In this document: in pieces, positions 18,743-28,600 of the stretch
Numbering within the stretch: the stretch's first letter is position 1
Layout of the letters: each line of letters starts with the position of its first letter
Origin: Verrucomicrobia bacterium Tous-C9LFEB
GTDB lineage: Bacteria > Verrucomicrobiota > Verrucomicrobiia > Methylacidiphilales > UBA1321
DNA: 64,000 bases
Reading direction: 5' to 3'
Assembly (NCBI GenBank): GCA_002304345.1
Contig: NEUU01000006.1
Span: 62,001 to 126,000, forward strand
Program-made: the position numbers and the translations under genes
The notes under the pieces: generated by a model
What the model was told of the DNA's origin: nothing
Databases searched by the model: none
The model's input: the letters and a program-made list of their open reading frames with translations, nothing else

Positions 18743-19780
18743 TCATCCCACCGAAATCAGCGTTTGCCCATCGTGCCACTCACTGGAAAGACTCAGGAGT
18801 AGGTTAGTGCCCGTGGGATCGGAAGTGAGTGGCGTGCCGTGCTCCAGGATGGAGATCAACTGATTCGCGGCCATTCTTCCCATGTTCAGATAGTTTGTTT
18901 GTAATCCGCTTTCCCGGCATCCGGTTTGGCAGTCGATGCGGCAAACGCCGAGATCTTGAGGGACGCGGATTCGAATTTCGTCAAGCCAGTCGAGAACTCC
19001 GGGGCCATTGACGACGACGACGTCCGGTTTGCGCTTTCGCAGCCAGCGGCGAAAGGCCGGGGCGGTGAAATCTTTTTCGTCCTGGAAAAGCACCGAAATC
19101 TGAACTTTGGGGTGAAAGTTCTGAAAGAGCAGTAATGCGGAAAGGACGGCCCATCGTCTCGTTTCTTCTCCATGCTGGCTGACGGCCAGCCCGATACGGC
19201 GATACCCCAGCCGATGGAGATGATCAAACATGGTTGAGAGATCATCGGGCAAGTTGCGAATGATGGCTGGCAGAGTCGGATATATCAAGGAGTGGCCGAT
19301 TTGAATGCCGGTCACATACTCCCAATCGAAGTTCAGTGAAATGGGCGTCCACTCGGTCTGTGGACTGACCGGACATACAATGCACCCCCGAATGCCGCGC
19401 GCTCTCAATTGTCGACTCAACGCCCTTTGATCGGACGTCCCTGCAGGCAGACGATGACATTCCACGGCATACCCCAGCTCCTTGGCGCGATTGAGTCCAC
19501 CACGGTACATCTGAGTGAGCCAGGGAAGCTCTTTGAAGGCGCTCGGTTCGGCGAAGGCCAGGAAAGCAAGTGTTTCCCGGTACACAGGTTTGTCCGAGCG
19601 ACGGGCAAAAGCGAGTGCATTGGATAACATCGGATCTCGAATATATCCGAGTTTTTTCGCCAGTTGGGCAATGCGTTCCCGTGTGGACGGATCCACGCAA
19701 TGCAACCCTCGCAGGGCACGGGAAACGGTGGCGGGGTTGACTCCGGCTTGTTCGGCGATCAGGCGAAGGCTCACTCTCAT
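18743..19780 (-). CDS. LacI-family transcriptional regulator
   Basis: A 345-residue regulator with an N-terminal LacI helix-turn-helix (LRLIAEQAGVNPATVSRALRG, hinge NPxxLGYIRDPMLSNALA-like segment) and a periplasmic-binding-protein-like sensor domain containing RGIRGCIVCP, HLHRLGYRRIGLA, PDVVVVNGPGVLDWL and MGRMAANQLISILEHG. It is convergent with the symporter gene and divergent from the PEP-CTERM/GH39/GH113 operon, which it most likely represses in the absence of a sugar inducer. A 13-base dyad overlaps its own start codon, so it probably also controls itself. Confidence 0.9.
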   Translation of the reverse strand: MRVSLRLIAEQAGVNPATVSRALRGLHCVDPSTRERIAQLAKKLGYIRDPMLSNALAFARRSDKPVYRETLAFLAFAEPSAFKELPWLTQMYRGGLNRAKELGYAVECHRLPAGTSDQRALSRQLRARGIRGCIVCPVSPQTEWTPISLNFDWEYVTGIQIGHSLIYPTLPAIIRNLPDDLSTMFDHLHRLGYRRIGLAVSQHGEETRRWAVLSALLLFQNFHPKVQISVLFQDEKDFTAPAFRRWLRKRKPDVVVVNGPGVLDWLDEIRIRVPQDLGVCRIDCQTGCRESGLQTNYLNMGRMAANQLISILEHGTPLTSDPTGTNLLLSLSSEWHDGQTLISVG

Positions 19781-19792
19781 GCAAGTGTTGCA
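19780..19792. promoter_or_regulatory. predicted LacI operator at the regulator's own start
   Basis: TGCAAGTGTTGCA is an inverted repeat (TGCAA-gtg-TTGCA) that begins at the A of the regulator's ATG on the minus strand. It lies in the divergent gap with the PEP-CTERM gene and could control both directions. A second short palindrome, GAATGCATTC, is at 19846-19855. Confidence 0.55.
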
Positions 19793-19883
19793 TTAGGCTG
19801 GAATTGCGGATGAGGCAAGGATGAAGTTGAGTGTAATGACATTCCGAATGCATTCACCAATCAACTCCAACTTGGAACCATTT

Positions 19884-20693
19884 ATGAATCCTCCTCTCCG
19901 CCTCAATCGGACCGAACGCTGCCCGTGGATTTGGGCAATCACACTCTGGATGGCTTGCTCGAGTCTCCACGCCAGCGTCATCTATTCAGAAACTTTTGAT
20001 AGCTCTAGTAACACCAACCTTTCCGCAATGGGATGGAAGGCTTATGGTGGCGCCACTGCGGTTGATATCAGTAGCGTGGCGGCTTCCAATACGCTCTTTG
20101 TTTCCGGCGCTGCCGGGAATCCCGGACCAGCCACCGGCTATCTCGCGGCCATTATCGGCAACAACAGCACATCGAATCCCAACGAATACACCAGTTACGC
20201 CACGATTGAAACTGGTTTAAACCTTGATTTGACTGGATCAACCATTAGTTGGACGATGAACGCAAGCACTGGGGCAACGGTGCGGGTGCGGCTGTTGGTG
20301 CAAGTCAACGGGTCGTGGTATGCCAGCAATGTCAGCGATACGAGCTACGGATACTACACGCCCAGCCAGTATGGGACGGGAACTGATTTCACCAATGCCG
20401 TCACATCGGATATTACCAAGACCTTCACCTTTACGACCAACTCCTCGGCCTGGAGCAGCTTTACTCTGAACTCAGGCAATTCGCTCTCCCTCGGAAGCGC
20501 GCTGTCGCAGCCTCTGGAGTCCTCGGTCATTACGGGCATCGGTTTTTACATCATGGGTGGAGGGACTGGACGCCTGGATACATTGGAAATTTCCTCGGTG
20601 CCAGAACCGGGTCTCGTTACGTTAATGGCGGGCTCAGCGCTTTTTGCCATAGTCCTGTATCGTCGTCGAAAAGGTGTGAAAATAACGGTTTGA
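19884..20693 (+). CDS. secreted PEP-CTERM protein, paralogue of 23868 gene
   Basis: A 269-residue exported protein: signal peptide to about residue 33 (SSLHAS), a beta-rich body starting VIYSETFD and including GWKAYGG, RVRLLVQVNGSWYAS and ITGIGFYIMGGGTGRLDTLEI, and a PEP-CTERM tail (VPEPGLVTLMAGSALFAIVL then RRRK). The body looks like a jelly-roll/carbohydrate-binding domain but I do not recognise a named family. I prefer the ATG at 19884 to the in-frame ATG at 19821 because it gives a compact signal peptide and leaves the palindrome at 19846 outside the gene. First gene of the LacI-controlled operon. Confidence 0.78.
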   Translation: MNPPLRLNRTERCPWIWAITLWMACSSLHASVIYSETFDSSSNTNLSAMGWKAYGGATAVDISSVAASNTLFVSGAAGNPGPATGYLAAIIGNNSTSNPNEYTSYATIETGLNLDLTGSTISWTMNASTGATVRVRLLVQVNGSWYASNVSDTSYGYYTPSQYGTGTDFTNAVTSDITKTFTFTTNSSAWSSFTLNSGNSLSLGSALSQPLESSVITGIGFYIMGGGTGRLDTLEISSVPEPGLVTLMAGSALFAIVLYRRRKGVKITV

Positions 20694-20714
20694 ACTGTTG
20701 GGAGAAATCAAGAG

Positions 20715-23207
20715 ATGTACAAAAAGCTCATCATCCTCGTCAGTACGCTTCTATCGGTGTCCATCGCGTCACTGGTGGCCGATCCCAGTCCCATTGACTC
20801 TGCCCGTCTTCGATTGACGACATCCAGGCCCGCCCATATTTTTACGGAATCCGCGCCAGTCGTATTCAATTTGACCGAACCGGCGGGACAAACCTATTCC
20901 TGGCGGGTACACGATTGGCAGGGCAACCTCTGCGCGGAAGGCGTTCTGAGCGAAGGAGAGACATCCCTGGCCATCAAAAAGCTTCCTCGCGGTTATTTTG
21001 AGCTGGAGGTAAAAAGTGAAACCGCCGTCCGGTGGGAACCTCCTATTCCCTTTGCCTTGGTGTCTGATCCGGCAACGCGCACGTTGAATGCCGATAGCCC
21101 TTTTGCCGTGGACTCGGCGCTGAGTTGGACTGCCAGCAAGGGAGTCAAGGGCACCAAACTCGACCCGGAAAAACCGTATGAGGTTATTGCCGACATCGCC
21201 CAACTCAGCGGCGTCAGCATGATCCGCGACCGACTCGGCTGGTTCGAAACAACCAATCCCAAACCGGGCGTCTACGAGTGGGGTTCGTATGAAACCACGG
21301 CCGCCTTGCTCGCACAACGTGGGATCAAGATTCTCAGCCTCTATGAAAGTTTTCCCGAGACCAAACCTTCTCCATCATGGACCAAGGACGGGCTCTACGA
21401 CTTGGCAGCGGTATACCAATTTTCGCAGGCAGCGGCGCAGCAATTTAAGGGACGGACGGTGGCATGGGAATTTTGGAATGAGCCGGATCTGAAAAGGAAA
21501 ATTCCGGCGTGGGATTTCGCCGCGTCGCAAAAAGCCGCTTATCTCGGATTCAAGAAGGGCAACCCGGACGTTAATGTGCTCAATGGTTCCATTTCGAACA
21601 TTCATCGCGCTGCTGGCATGTTGCGACTGCTGCTCGACAATGGCATGGGAGATTACTATGACACCTTTAATCTCCATACCTATCTGCTCCCGAAATACCA
21701 TTCGCGCGTGATGCGGGAAACGCAGTCGCTCCTGACAGCATATGGTCTGGAAAAGAAACCGCTTTGGGTAACGGAAGTGGGCTTGGCCTACGAAGGAAAT
21801 GGCGATGTGGCGCCGCTACAGGCCGGGTCGGATCGGCGAGAACATGGACCGGATCAAGCGAGAGCCCAAGCCGAGCGCGTCGTGACAACAGAAGTCACGC
21901 TACACGCCTTGGGTGCCCAACGGGTTTTCTTCTTCGTTCTGCCCGCCTTCAACGAGGCGAATGGAAACAAGGCATGGGGGTTGTTGCGTTGGGACTGGAT
22001 GGTAAAACCCGGATTCGTCGCTTTGTCTAATCTGACTCATCAACTGGGTGATGCCCAATTATTGGGAGATTACACGCTCGGCCCCGGTGTACAGGCTTAC
22101 TTGTTTACGCAATGCGGCACGGGCAAAAACGCTCCGCGCAAAGGCACGCAGACGCTGGTCATTTGGTCCAATGTGGACCGAACCATTTCCCTTCCGTACC
22201 CCGGAGAACGGTTGGAATTGGTAGACCTGATGGGCAAGGTCTCTTCGCTGACTCCGGCAGAAAAAGGACAGTATAGCCTGCGGGTGGGACCATCGGCGGT
22301 GTATCTCAACGGACTGTCTGGACTGACTCCCGCGACTCCCTTCGCGCTGGAGTTGAAAAACGAAAAGAAATCGTCGGTTACCGAGCTCTCGACCATCCTT
22401 CGCATAAAGCTGGGACCAACCTTCAAAACCCAGGCGCAAACCTACGCTTCATTTCCTTCATCTCCTGCCGAGGCCGAGGTGGAAGTCTACAACTTCAGCG
22501 ATGAAGCGATTACCGGTGCCGTCAAAAATCTTGGCAGTGGCTATGAGCTTCAGGGATTGCCCGAGCGGGTTTCCGTTCCCGCCCAAGGCACCATCTCCCT
22601 GCCCGTGAAGCTGGTTTTCCCAAAGGTGGCACCGATTGGCGCCACGATGGTGAAGTTGGGAGCGGAATTTCCCGGACGCAAGGTTGCCTCGGCGACCATA
22701 CCCATCCTGGCCGACCTTCCGGCAGTCGCGACGCAGTGCGAGGAGCGTGCCATTCCGGCAATGGACGTTGGCTCCTGGATCAAAAATAGCTCCGGGAAAA
22801 TGGATATTCAAATCAATGCGGCATCGGGAGAAATTACTTTTCCCGTGTCATTCACTGACAATGTGGACCGCTGGATTCATCCGGCCCTCAAGATTCCCAA
22901 GGACACCCTCAATGGCGCTCTCGCCTTGAGCTTTGAAATCAGAGCGGCTCCCAAGTCGACAGAATGCAGTGGCATGCTCGTGCTTTCGGATGCGCGGGAT
23001 TCCTCCCAGATCGTATATGGGGAGCAACCGGAAACGTCGTTCAAGGTCAACGATCAATGGCAAACGATAACGATTGATTTTCGCAGCCACCCCATGGCTC
23101 TTCGTCCGGAACAGATCCGGCTGCTGAGAGTAGGCTGCAATCCAAAGCAAAACAGCTATGCCTTCAGCCTTCGCAATCTGAAGTTTTATGTGGAAAAGAA
23201 ACCGTGA
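20715..23207 (+). CDS. secreted glycoside hydrolase, GH39-like
   Basis: An 830-residue exported enzyme. Signal peptide to about residue 22, an N-terminal beta domain to about 150, a TIM barrel of the clan GH-A type with the acid/base Glu256 in WEFWNEPD and the nucleophile Glu354 in LWVTEVGLA, then C-terminal beta-sandwich domains of which the last (from about 680) resembles a carbohydrate-binding module. The layout fits GH39-like beta-xylosidases and related enzymes; the sugar specificity is not readable. A GGGAG ribosome site precedes the ATG. Its stop overlaps the next gene's GTG start (GTGA), coupling it to the pseudopilin. Confidence 0.8.
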   Translation: MYKKLIILVSTLLSVSIASLVADPSPIDSARLRLTTSRPAHIFTESAPVVFNLTEPAGQTYSWRVHDWQGNLCAEGVLSEGETSLAIKKLPRGYFELEVKSETAVRWEPPIPFALVSDPATRTLNADSPFAVDSALSWTASKGVKGTKLDPEKPYEVIADIAQLSGVSMIRDRLGWFETTNPKPGVYEWGSYETTAALLAQRGIKILSLYESFPETKPSPSWTKDGLYDLAAVYQFSQAAAQQFKGRTVAWEFWNEPDLKRKIPAWDFAASQKAAYLGFKKGNPDVNVLNGSISNIHRAAGMLRLLLDNGMGDYYDTFNLHTYLLPKYHSRVMRETQSLLTAYGLEKKPLWVTEVGLAYEGNGDVAPLQAGSDRREHGPDQARAQAERVVTTEVTLHALGAQRVFFFVLPAFNEANGNKAWGLLRWDWMVKPGFVALSNLTHQLGDAQLLGDYTLGPGVQAYLFTQCGTGKNAPRKGTQTLVIWSNVDRTISLPYPGERLELVDLMGKVSSLTPAEKGQYSLRVGPSAVYLNGLSGLTPATPFALELKNEKKSSVTELSTILRIKLGPTFKTQAQTYASFPSSPAEAEVEVYNFSDEAITGAVKNLGSGYELQGLPERVSVPAQGTISLPVKLVFPKVAPIGATMVKLGAEFPGRKVASATIPILADLPAVATQCEERAIPAMDVGSWIKNSSGKMDIQINAASGEITFPVSFTDNVDRWIHPALKIPKDTLNGALALSFEIRAAPKSTECSGMLVLSDARDSSQIVYGEQPETSFKVNDQWQTITIDFRSHPMALRPEQIRLLRVGCNPKQNSYAFSLRNLKFYVEKKP

Positions 23208-23863
23208 CGCATCCTTCATCCATTTTGGATTGGCGCGTATTCAGGAACCATTCTTTCCATGGCTTCACCTTGACGGAATTGCTCGTGACGATCGGTATTG
23301 TGGGAGTGCTCAGCGTGTTGCTCTTGCCTGCGCTGGGAACAGTGCGGGCCAAGATTCAATTGGTGGCTTGCGCCTCGAATCTCCGGCAAATCGGCACGGC
23401 CCTGAACCTGTACGCCAACGAGCATGGCAATTATTTCCCGGAGGTTTATCCCGCCGAAGAGACGACCTGGCGGTGGAAACTGAAATCTTATCTGGGAATG
23501 CCGGAGAGCTCCATGGGCAAGTCGCCCCTTCCGAACGAGGCGGGTGTATTTGTGTGCCCCTCATTTAATAAACGCACAGCGCCCAATCGGGCGTATTCCT
23601 ATGTCCTAAACGCCAAAATGACCAAGCTGCAAATCTATTGGCAATATAATCGCGGCAAAGTACCCGCCGCCAACACGATCATGGTGGTTGAGTTCAACGA
23701 AAACACCGAACAGTTCATCCAATGGGATGCCTCTATGGCCGCCAAGGGAATCTCCCGGCGCCATGTTGGAACGAATGCCAACTATCTGTTCGTCGACGGT
23801 CATGTCGAAGCACTCGCTGAAACTCTGACCGCATCGGACCCGCGCTGGTATAGCGCCCCGTGA
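23204..23863 (+). CDS. pseudopilin-like protein with H-x9-DG motif
   Basis: A 219-residue protein with a 20-residue leader ending in Gly20, then FTLTELLVTIGIVGVLSVLL with Glu25 at +5, the prepilin peptidase motif. The C-terminal part contains RRHVGTNANYLFVDGHVEAL, an H-x-n-DG motif typical of the DUF1559-like family. The GTG start overlaps the stop of the GH39-like gene, so the two proteins are probably made in step. It may be part of a type II secretion pseudopilus or a surface fibre; no secretion machinery genes are in the window. It is followed after 4 bases by the secreted paralogue at 23868. Confidence 0.83.
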   Translation: MTHPSSILDWRVFRNHSFHGFTLTELLVTIGIVGVLSVLLLPALGTVRAKIQLVACASNLRQIGTALNLYANEHGNYFPEVYPAEETTWRWKLKSYLGMPESSMGKSPLPNEAGVFVCPSFNKRTAPNRAYSYVLNAKMTKLQIYWQYNRGKVPAANTIMVVEFNENTEQFIQWDASMAAKGISRRHVGTNANYLFVDGHVEALAETLTASDPRWYSAP

Positions 23864-23867
23864 ATTT

Positions 23868-24551
23868 ATGAAAATCATGCCAATCCATATCGGCTTAGGG
23901 CTCCTGCTTCTTTTCTCGTCCTCACTTCTCGCAGAGACACTTTTCGAAGAGTCGTTTAACAATACGGCCACACAGGCAGCCAATCACAACTTGAAGTCCA
24001 TTGGCTGGTGCGGCTATGGCGGCTCGCAGGCGAAGGACCTCACCGAGGTTTCAGGTGCGGAACTGAATTCGCTGCTGATCGCATGGGGACGCGGCAATCC
24101 TGCCGATAGCCGTGGGTTTCTCGGTTGCATCATGAGTCGGAAGGAGCCCAATTTTGAAAGCTATACGGCCATTAAAACGGGACTGGCCCTGAAAGCTCCC
24201 CACACGATCACGTGGCGCATGCATGCTGGAAAGGGACAGACCCTGCACGTCCGGGTCTTGATTCAGGTGGATGGGAAATGGTACGCCAGCGCGGAAGTTT
24301 TTCAGGCAACCGCTTTCGGACTGGCGGAGGATTTTGCGATGGCTGATACGGCAGCCGTCGAAAAGAAACTCACCTACACGACGGACGAACTCGACTGGCT
24401 TGAATTTGCTCTCACGCCGGGACAGTCCATTGCGGTGCGAGGCACCCCATCCAAAGCCTTGCCCAAGTCTCCCCTGACAGGAGTCGGTTTCTATCTTTAT
24501 GGAGGAGGAACCGGACGCATCGATTCACTCCGCATTACGAACGAACCCTAA
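23868..24551 (+). CDS. secreted protein, PEP-CTERM-less paralogue of 19884 gene
   Basis: A 227-residue protein with a signal peptide to about residue 22 (SSLLAE). The mature part follows the same order as the product of the gene at 19884: TLFEESFN, IGWCGYGG, HVRVLIQVDGKWYAS and LTGVGFYLYGGGTGRIDSLRI. It stops right after this domain, at the point where the other copy continues into its PEP-CTERM anchor. So the operon encodes an anchored and a freely secreted version of one domain. Carbohydrate binding is a plausible but unproven role. Confidence 0.75.
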   Translation: MKIMPIHIGLGLLLLFSSSLLAETLFEESFNNTATQAANHNLKSIGWCGYGGSQAKDLTEVSGAELNSLLIAWGRGNPADSRGFLGCIMSRKEPNFESYTAIKTGLALKAPHTITWRMHAGKGQTLHVRVLIQVDGKWYASAEVFQATAFGLAEDFAMADTAAVEKKLTYTTDELDWLEFALTPGQSIAVRGTPSKALPKSPLTGVGFYLYGGGTGRIDSLRITNEP

Positions 24552-24570
24552 CAAACTATCACCCCCTCTT

Positions 24571-25605
24571 ATGTCAACTCATCCTGTTAATGCACCGCTT
24601 CATCGCGGCATGACTTTTGGTTTTTACGCCCGCAACGGTTACTACGGCTCTCCAACGGCACGACTGGAAGTAGATCGCATGGCTTCACTGAACATCCAAT
24701 GGATTTGCCTCGTGGTTATCGTCCTGCAAGACACCTTTGCCAGCACGCGCCAATACCGGGATTTCCGGCAAACGCCCGCCGATGACGAATTGCGCGAGAT
24801 CATCGACTACATCCACGCCAGGGGAATGCGGGTCCAGCTTCGCCCCATGCTGGAATGTTGGGACGGTGCCCAGCGCATTCAGGTCTCCTTCCCCAATGAA
24901 GTGGAGATCATTCCAGGCAAACCCATGAATCATTGGACGCGCTGGTTTGACAGCATGGTGGAGCGCACGCTTCATTATGCTTCTTTGGCTCAACGCTCCG
25001 GCTGCGAGGCTTACGGCTTGGACAGCGAACTCGACTTTACCGTGCATCAGCAACAGCATTGGCTGCGCGTGGTGTCCGCGGCTCGCAGTGTCTATCACGG
25101 GCACTTGACCACCGGCCATACACGGCATGTGGATTTCGTGAAAGTATTGCGCGAACAACCCGACCACTGGTTCCGGCAGCTCGACTCGCTTGGATCGAGC
25201 TTTTACACCCCGCTCGCGGACGGCCCCGGCGCTTCGCAGGAGCAAATGCTGGCCCGGATCGCGCCCGACGTAGACTATTACCGCGAAGCGGCACGCCTTC
25301 TTGGAAAACCGTTTTACTTTGCCGAATGTGGCTGTTGTTCGACGGCTGGTGCCACCGCCAAGCCCTACGGGTGGGATAATCCCGGAGGCTACAATGGCGA
25401 CGAGCAAGCGCTCTTCCTCGATACCGTACTCAAAGCCTTCTGGAATGAACCGTGGTGGATGGGTCTCTACTGGTGGAAGTGGGAAGAGCAGAATGACCGG
25501 CCCTGGCTACGCGATGATCCGCGCGGAGACAAGGGCTTCCCGGTCTGGAACAAGCCGGCGGCCGAGGTCCTGAAACGCTGGTACGGCAGTCAGCCCGGTC
25601 GATAA
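24571..25605 (+). CDS. glycoside hydrolase, GH113-like
   Basis: A 344-residue TIM-barrel enzyme without a signal peptide. The opening (GFYARNGYYGSPTARLEVDR, then a Val-rich strand and STRQYRDFRQTPADDELREI) and RGMRVQLRPMLECWDG match the family GH113 pattern of beta-mannanases. Glu153 in GLDSELD and Glu252 in FYFAECGC are the likely acid/base and nucleophile. The C-terminal end has MGLYWWKWEEQ. A mannosidase or related oligosaccharide hydrolase acting in the cytoplasm on imported fragments is the best guess. I chose the ATG at 24571, 19 bases after the previous stop. Confidence 0.75.
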   Translation: MSTHPVNAPLHRGMTFGFYARNGYYGSPTARLEVDRMASLNIQWICLVVIVLQDTFASTRQYRDFRQTPADDELREIIDYIHARGMRVQLRPMLECWDGAQRIQVSFPNEVEIIPGKPMNHWTRWFDSMVERTLHYASLAQRSGCEAYGLDSELDFTVHQQQHWLRVVSAARSVYHGHLTTGHTRHVDFVKVLREQPDHWFRQLDSLGSSFYTPLADGPGASQEQMLARIAPDVDYYREAARLLGKPFYFAECGCCSTAGATAKPYGWDNPGGYNGDEQALFLDTVLKAFWNEPWWMGLYWWKWEEQNDRPWLRDDPRGDKGFPVWNKPAAEVLKRWYGSQPGR

Positions 25606-25699
25606 TCTTTCACCGATTCGGACTTCCTAGGGCCTGTTCACGATGCTTTGAAATGCTAAAATCCAGAGCAGATTCGATTGAGACAGACGCAAATCGGCT

Positions 25700-28600
25700 C
25701 TATTGCCCCGCCGGAACCGGTACCATCACCGAAGACCGCACCGTGACCGGTCCCAGTACTCCGGAGGGCAGGAGGGCATCCTCTTTTTTGTAAAATCGCC
25801 ACGAGGTAAACGTAAACCGTCCGGTCGGACTCGGCTTCCCCTCCGTCACCCACGCGGGCCATTGCTTCAGCCATTCCTTCTCGCGGGGAGAATCCTCCGG
25901 CAACTGTTCGTCACCAATCATCCGGTTGGGCCAAAGATTCGTCGCCGCGATTTCCAGTTCGTTTTTTCCGGACTTCACCGCGCCGGTAATCTCGACCACA
26001 TACGGACGCTTCCACAGCACGCCCAGATCTTTTCCATTCACTTTGACCCCGGCCAGCACTTCCACGCGTCCCAGATCCAGATACACTTTTTTCCCCGAGC
26101 CCAACATCGCCGGCGGCACGTCGAAAGTCTTATGGTACGTCGCGGTGCCGGAAAAATATTTCACCCCGGAATCCGAATGATCACTCCACGACACCAGCTT
26201 CTCGAACGTTGCTTTTTCCGGCGCGCCCAGTTTCGGCGGGAAGGTCAACTCCCACGACCCCGCCAAATCCAGCGGTGACGGCACCATCGCCACGTCAGTC
26301 TTCGAGATCTTGCCGCCGGTGAATCGCACCTCATAATGACCCGGTGTCCACGCTTCGAGCTGCACCTTGCCACCGGTCACTCCCAACTGGGCGTCGGGAA
26401 AACTGGAGGCGGGATTGGAAACGCCCTCGACGCGATGGAGCGCTGTCGAATGTTCCGTCGCCGGGGCTGGGCGAAAAACCACAAAGAGCGAACCGAATGG
26501 ATCGAACCGCAACGGCACGCGAATCCGGCCAGCAATTTCCTCATAGGCCGCGACCGGAATAATCTTGCCCGTCTCGGCGTCCCAGAGTTCCGGCACTTTT
26601 CCAAAGACGCGGAATGTCACCTCGGTCTGAAGCGTCTCATCCTTGCCGTTCGCCAGAAAATAAATGTCACGCCCCCCCACCGCGCGATGCGTCCACGTCA
26701 GTTTGGCGCCCTTCTCTTTCACCTCGAAATCGGGCGGCAATTGCAGACTCGAAAACACTTCCTGCAACGATTTCACCTCGCGAATCTTGCCCGCGCTCCA
26801 TAGCACTCCGGCCAGTTGATTCACCACCTCGTCGCTTCCCGGATAGCCGGCCAGGCTCGGAGATTGCTCCGGCTTGGGTCCCACAATGATCGCACCTGCC
26901 GCGGCCAATTCCTCCAGCTTCCGCAGCAAGGCCGGCGTCATGGTCTTGCCCGGCGGCAACACCATGACGCGATAGCTCATGCCATCCGGCAGGACGAGTC
27001 GACCGTCCTTGACCTTCAGGCGATTCAACACCACGTCCGCATTCACGCAGTCGAAATTGTACCCGTCCGGCAGCGGCAGGTTCCACATGTACTTGGCCAC
27101 ATTCGGCGATGTCCCCTCGCCCGCGAAGTAGAGAATATCGGCAACGAATAATCCCTGCCGTAGCATATGCTGGCACCGCGCGAGATAATCAATCCAGCCG
27201 CCGCTCTGCTCCCACCACGTGTTCGTGCGCTCGAGATGCGAACCGAACGGTCCGAGTGACAATCCCGGCAGCCGGTTCAACGGCTGATGCACAAAGCGGT
27301 GCAGCTCGAAATAATTGATTCCGTTGGTGAAACCCAGATCTGCGCACGGCTTCAGATAGCGCGGATGATCGGTCCACTTGGAACGCGAGGTCAACGCCTC
27401 GGCTCCCGCAATTTTCTTCCCGTACGTGTGCGCCACCGAGGCGATCATCCGCAGGTTCGGCTTGATCGCCGACATATCGGGCGCCCAGAACTCGCCCATG
27501 ATAATATCCGCGCTGCGCCCGGCCCGCAGATCCTCAAAAGGACCGTTGCCGTACGGTTCGCTCGCCAGCTTGACTCCCGATTTTCGCGCCATCTCGCCGA
27601 AATAATCGTAGTAATTTTCCGCCATCAAATCGGCCACGGTCCGACGGAAGTCCCAGAGAAAACGATCCGTCTGATCCGCTCCCGCCACCACGCGTCCGGT
27701 CAAGGTCGGCAGCCACGTCACCAGATCATACCCGCGCCGTTTGCTGAATTCGGGACGCAATTTCGGCGTCCAGTTTTGCGAGCCCATTTCATAACTGTCG
27801 ATGAGCACCTCGTTGACCGTCTGTCCCCAGAGCGGGCCGAGCCTTTGCGCCATCTTTTCCATGAAGGCCGTCCAATGCACTTTCGCGGCCTCGCGGCTGA
27901 GCTTATCGATCTCCAGACCGGAACCACCCGCAGGCGCGGGATGATTATTGCGGGCAATCGTGGTGTAGCCGACCCGTAAAATCGTCCAATCCCCGGAGGG
28001 CGATTCCCAGTTCAACTTTCCCTGCGCATTCATCCGGTCGGTGAGATCGATGATCTGCTGCGGGTCGATCACTTGATCCGCCGGAATTTCGGTCCACATC
28101 GGCTGAAGTTGATCCACCCGTTCAAAGAACGCCTTGCCCGCCGGATCATTTACCATGAGCCGTGGCGAGAGATTCACTTCTGCCAGTGACAGAGTCGGCC
28201 ACTGCGGCCCCGACTTGATGAAAACGAGACGGAAGAATCGCGCCGTCGATTCCTTCACCGCATACCGGTGCCAGGCGAGCATGCCGGGCACACCCGGTTG
28301 AAGATAGCGCCCGATGGAAAACGTACCGACCGTGGTAAAGCGAACGCCGTCCTCGGAGCTTTGAATCTCGCCGCTACACTCATCCGTTTCGTTCGCCGGA
28401 AGCAGTGTCAGCGATCGCACCAAATACGGCTGCTCGAATTCCCACTGAATGTATTGCGGCTTATCCTTCGCCGGAATCGGCAACGTGCTGCGTGTCTTGT
28501 AATCGCCGTCGGAAAGCGCCTCCCCCTTGAAATCGGGAATGCTCGCGCTGATCTTGGGCGCGGCATCGCTCATCTTCACGGTCTCGGCCGAAGGCGTGGG

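Noticed and set aside
25606..25699. GGGCCTGTTCA-like segment resembling an insertion-sequence end
   Set aside because: No matching inverted end or transposase fragment nearby; the similarity is too short to claim.
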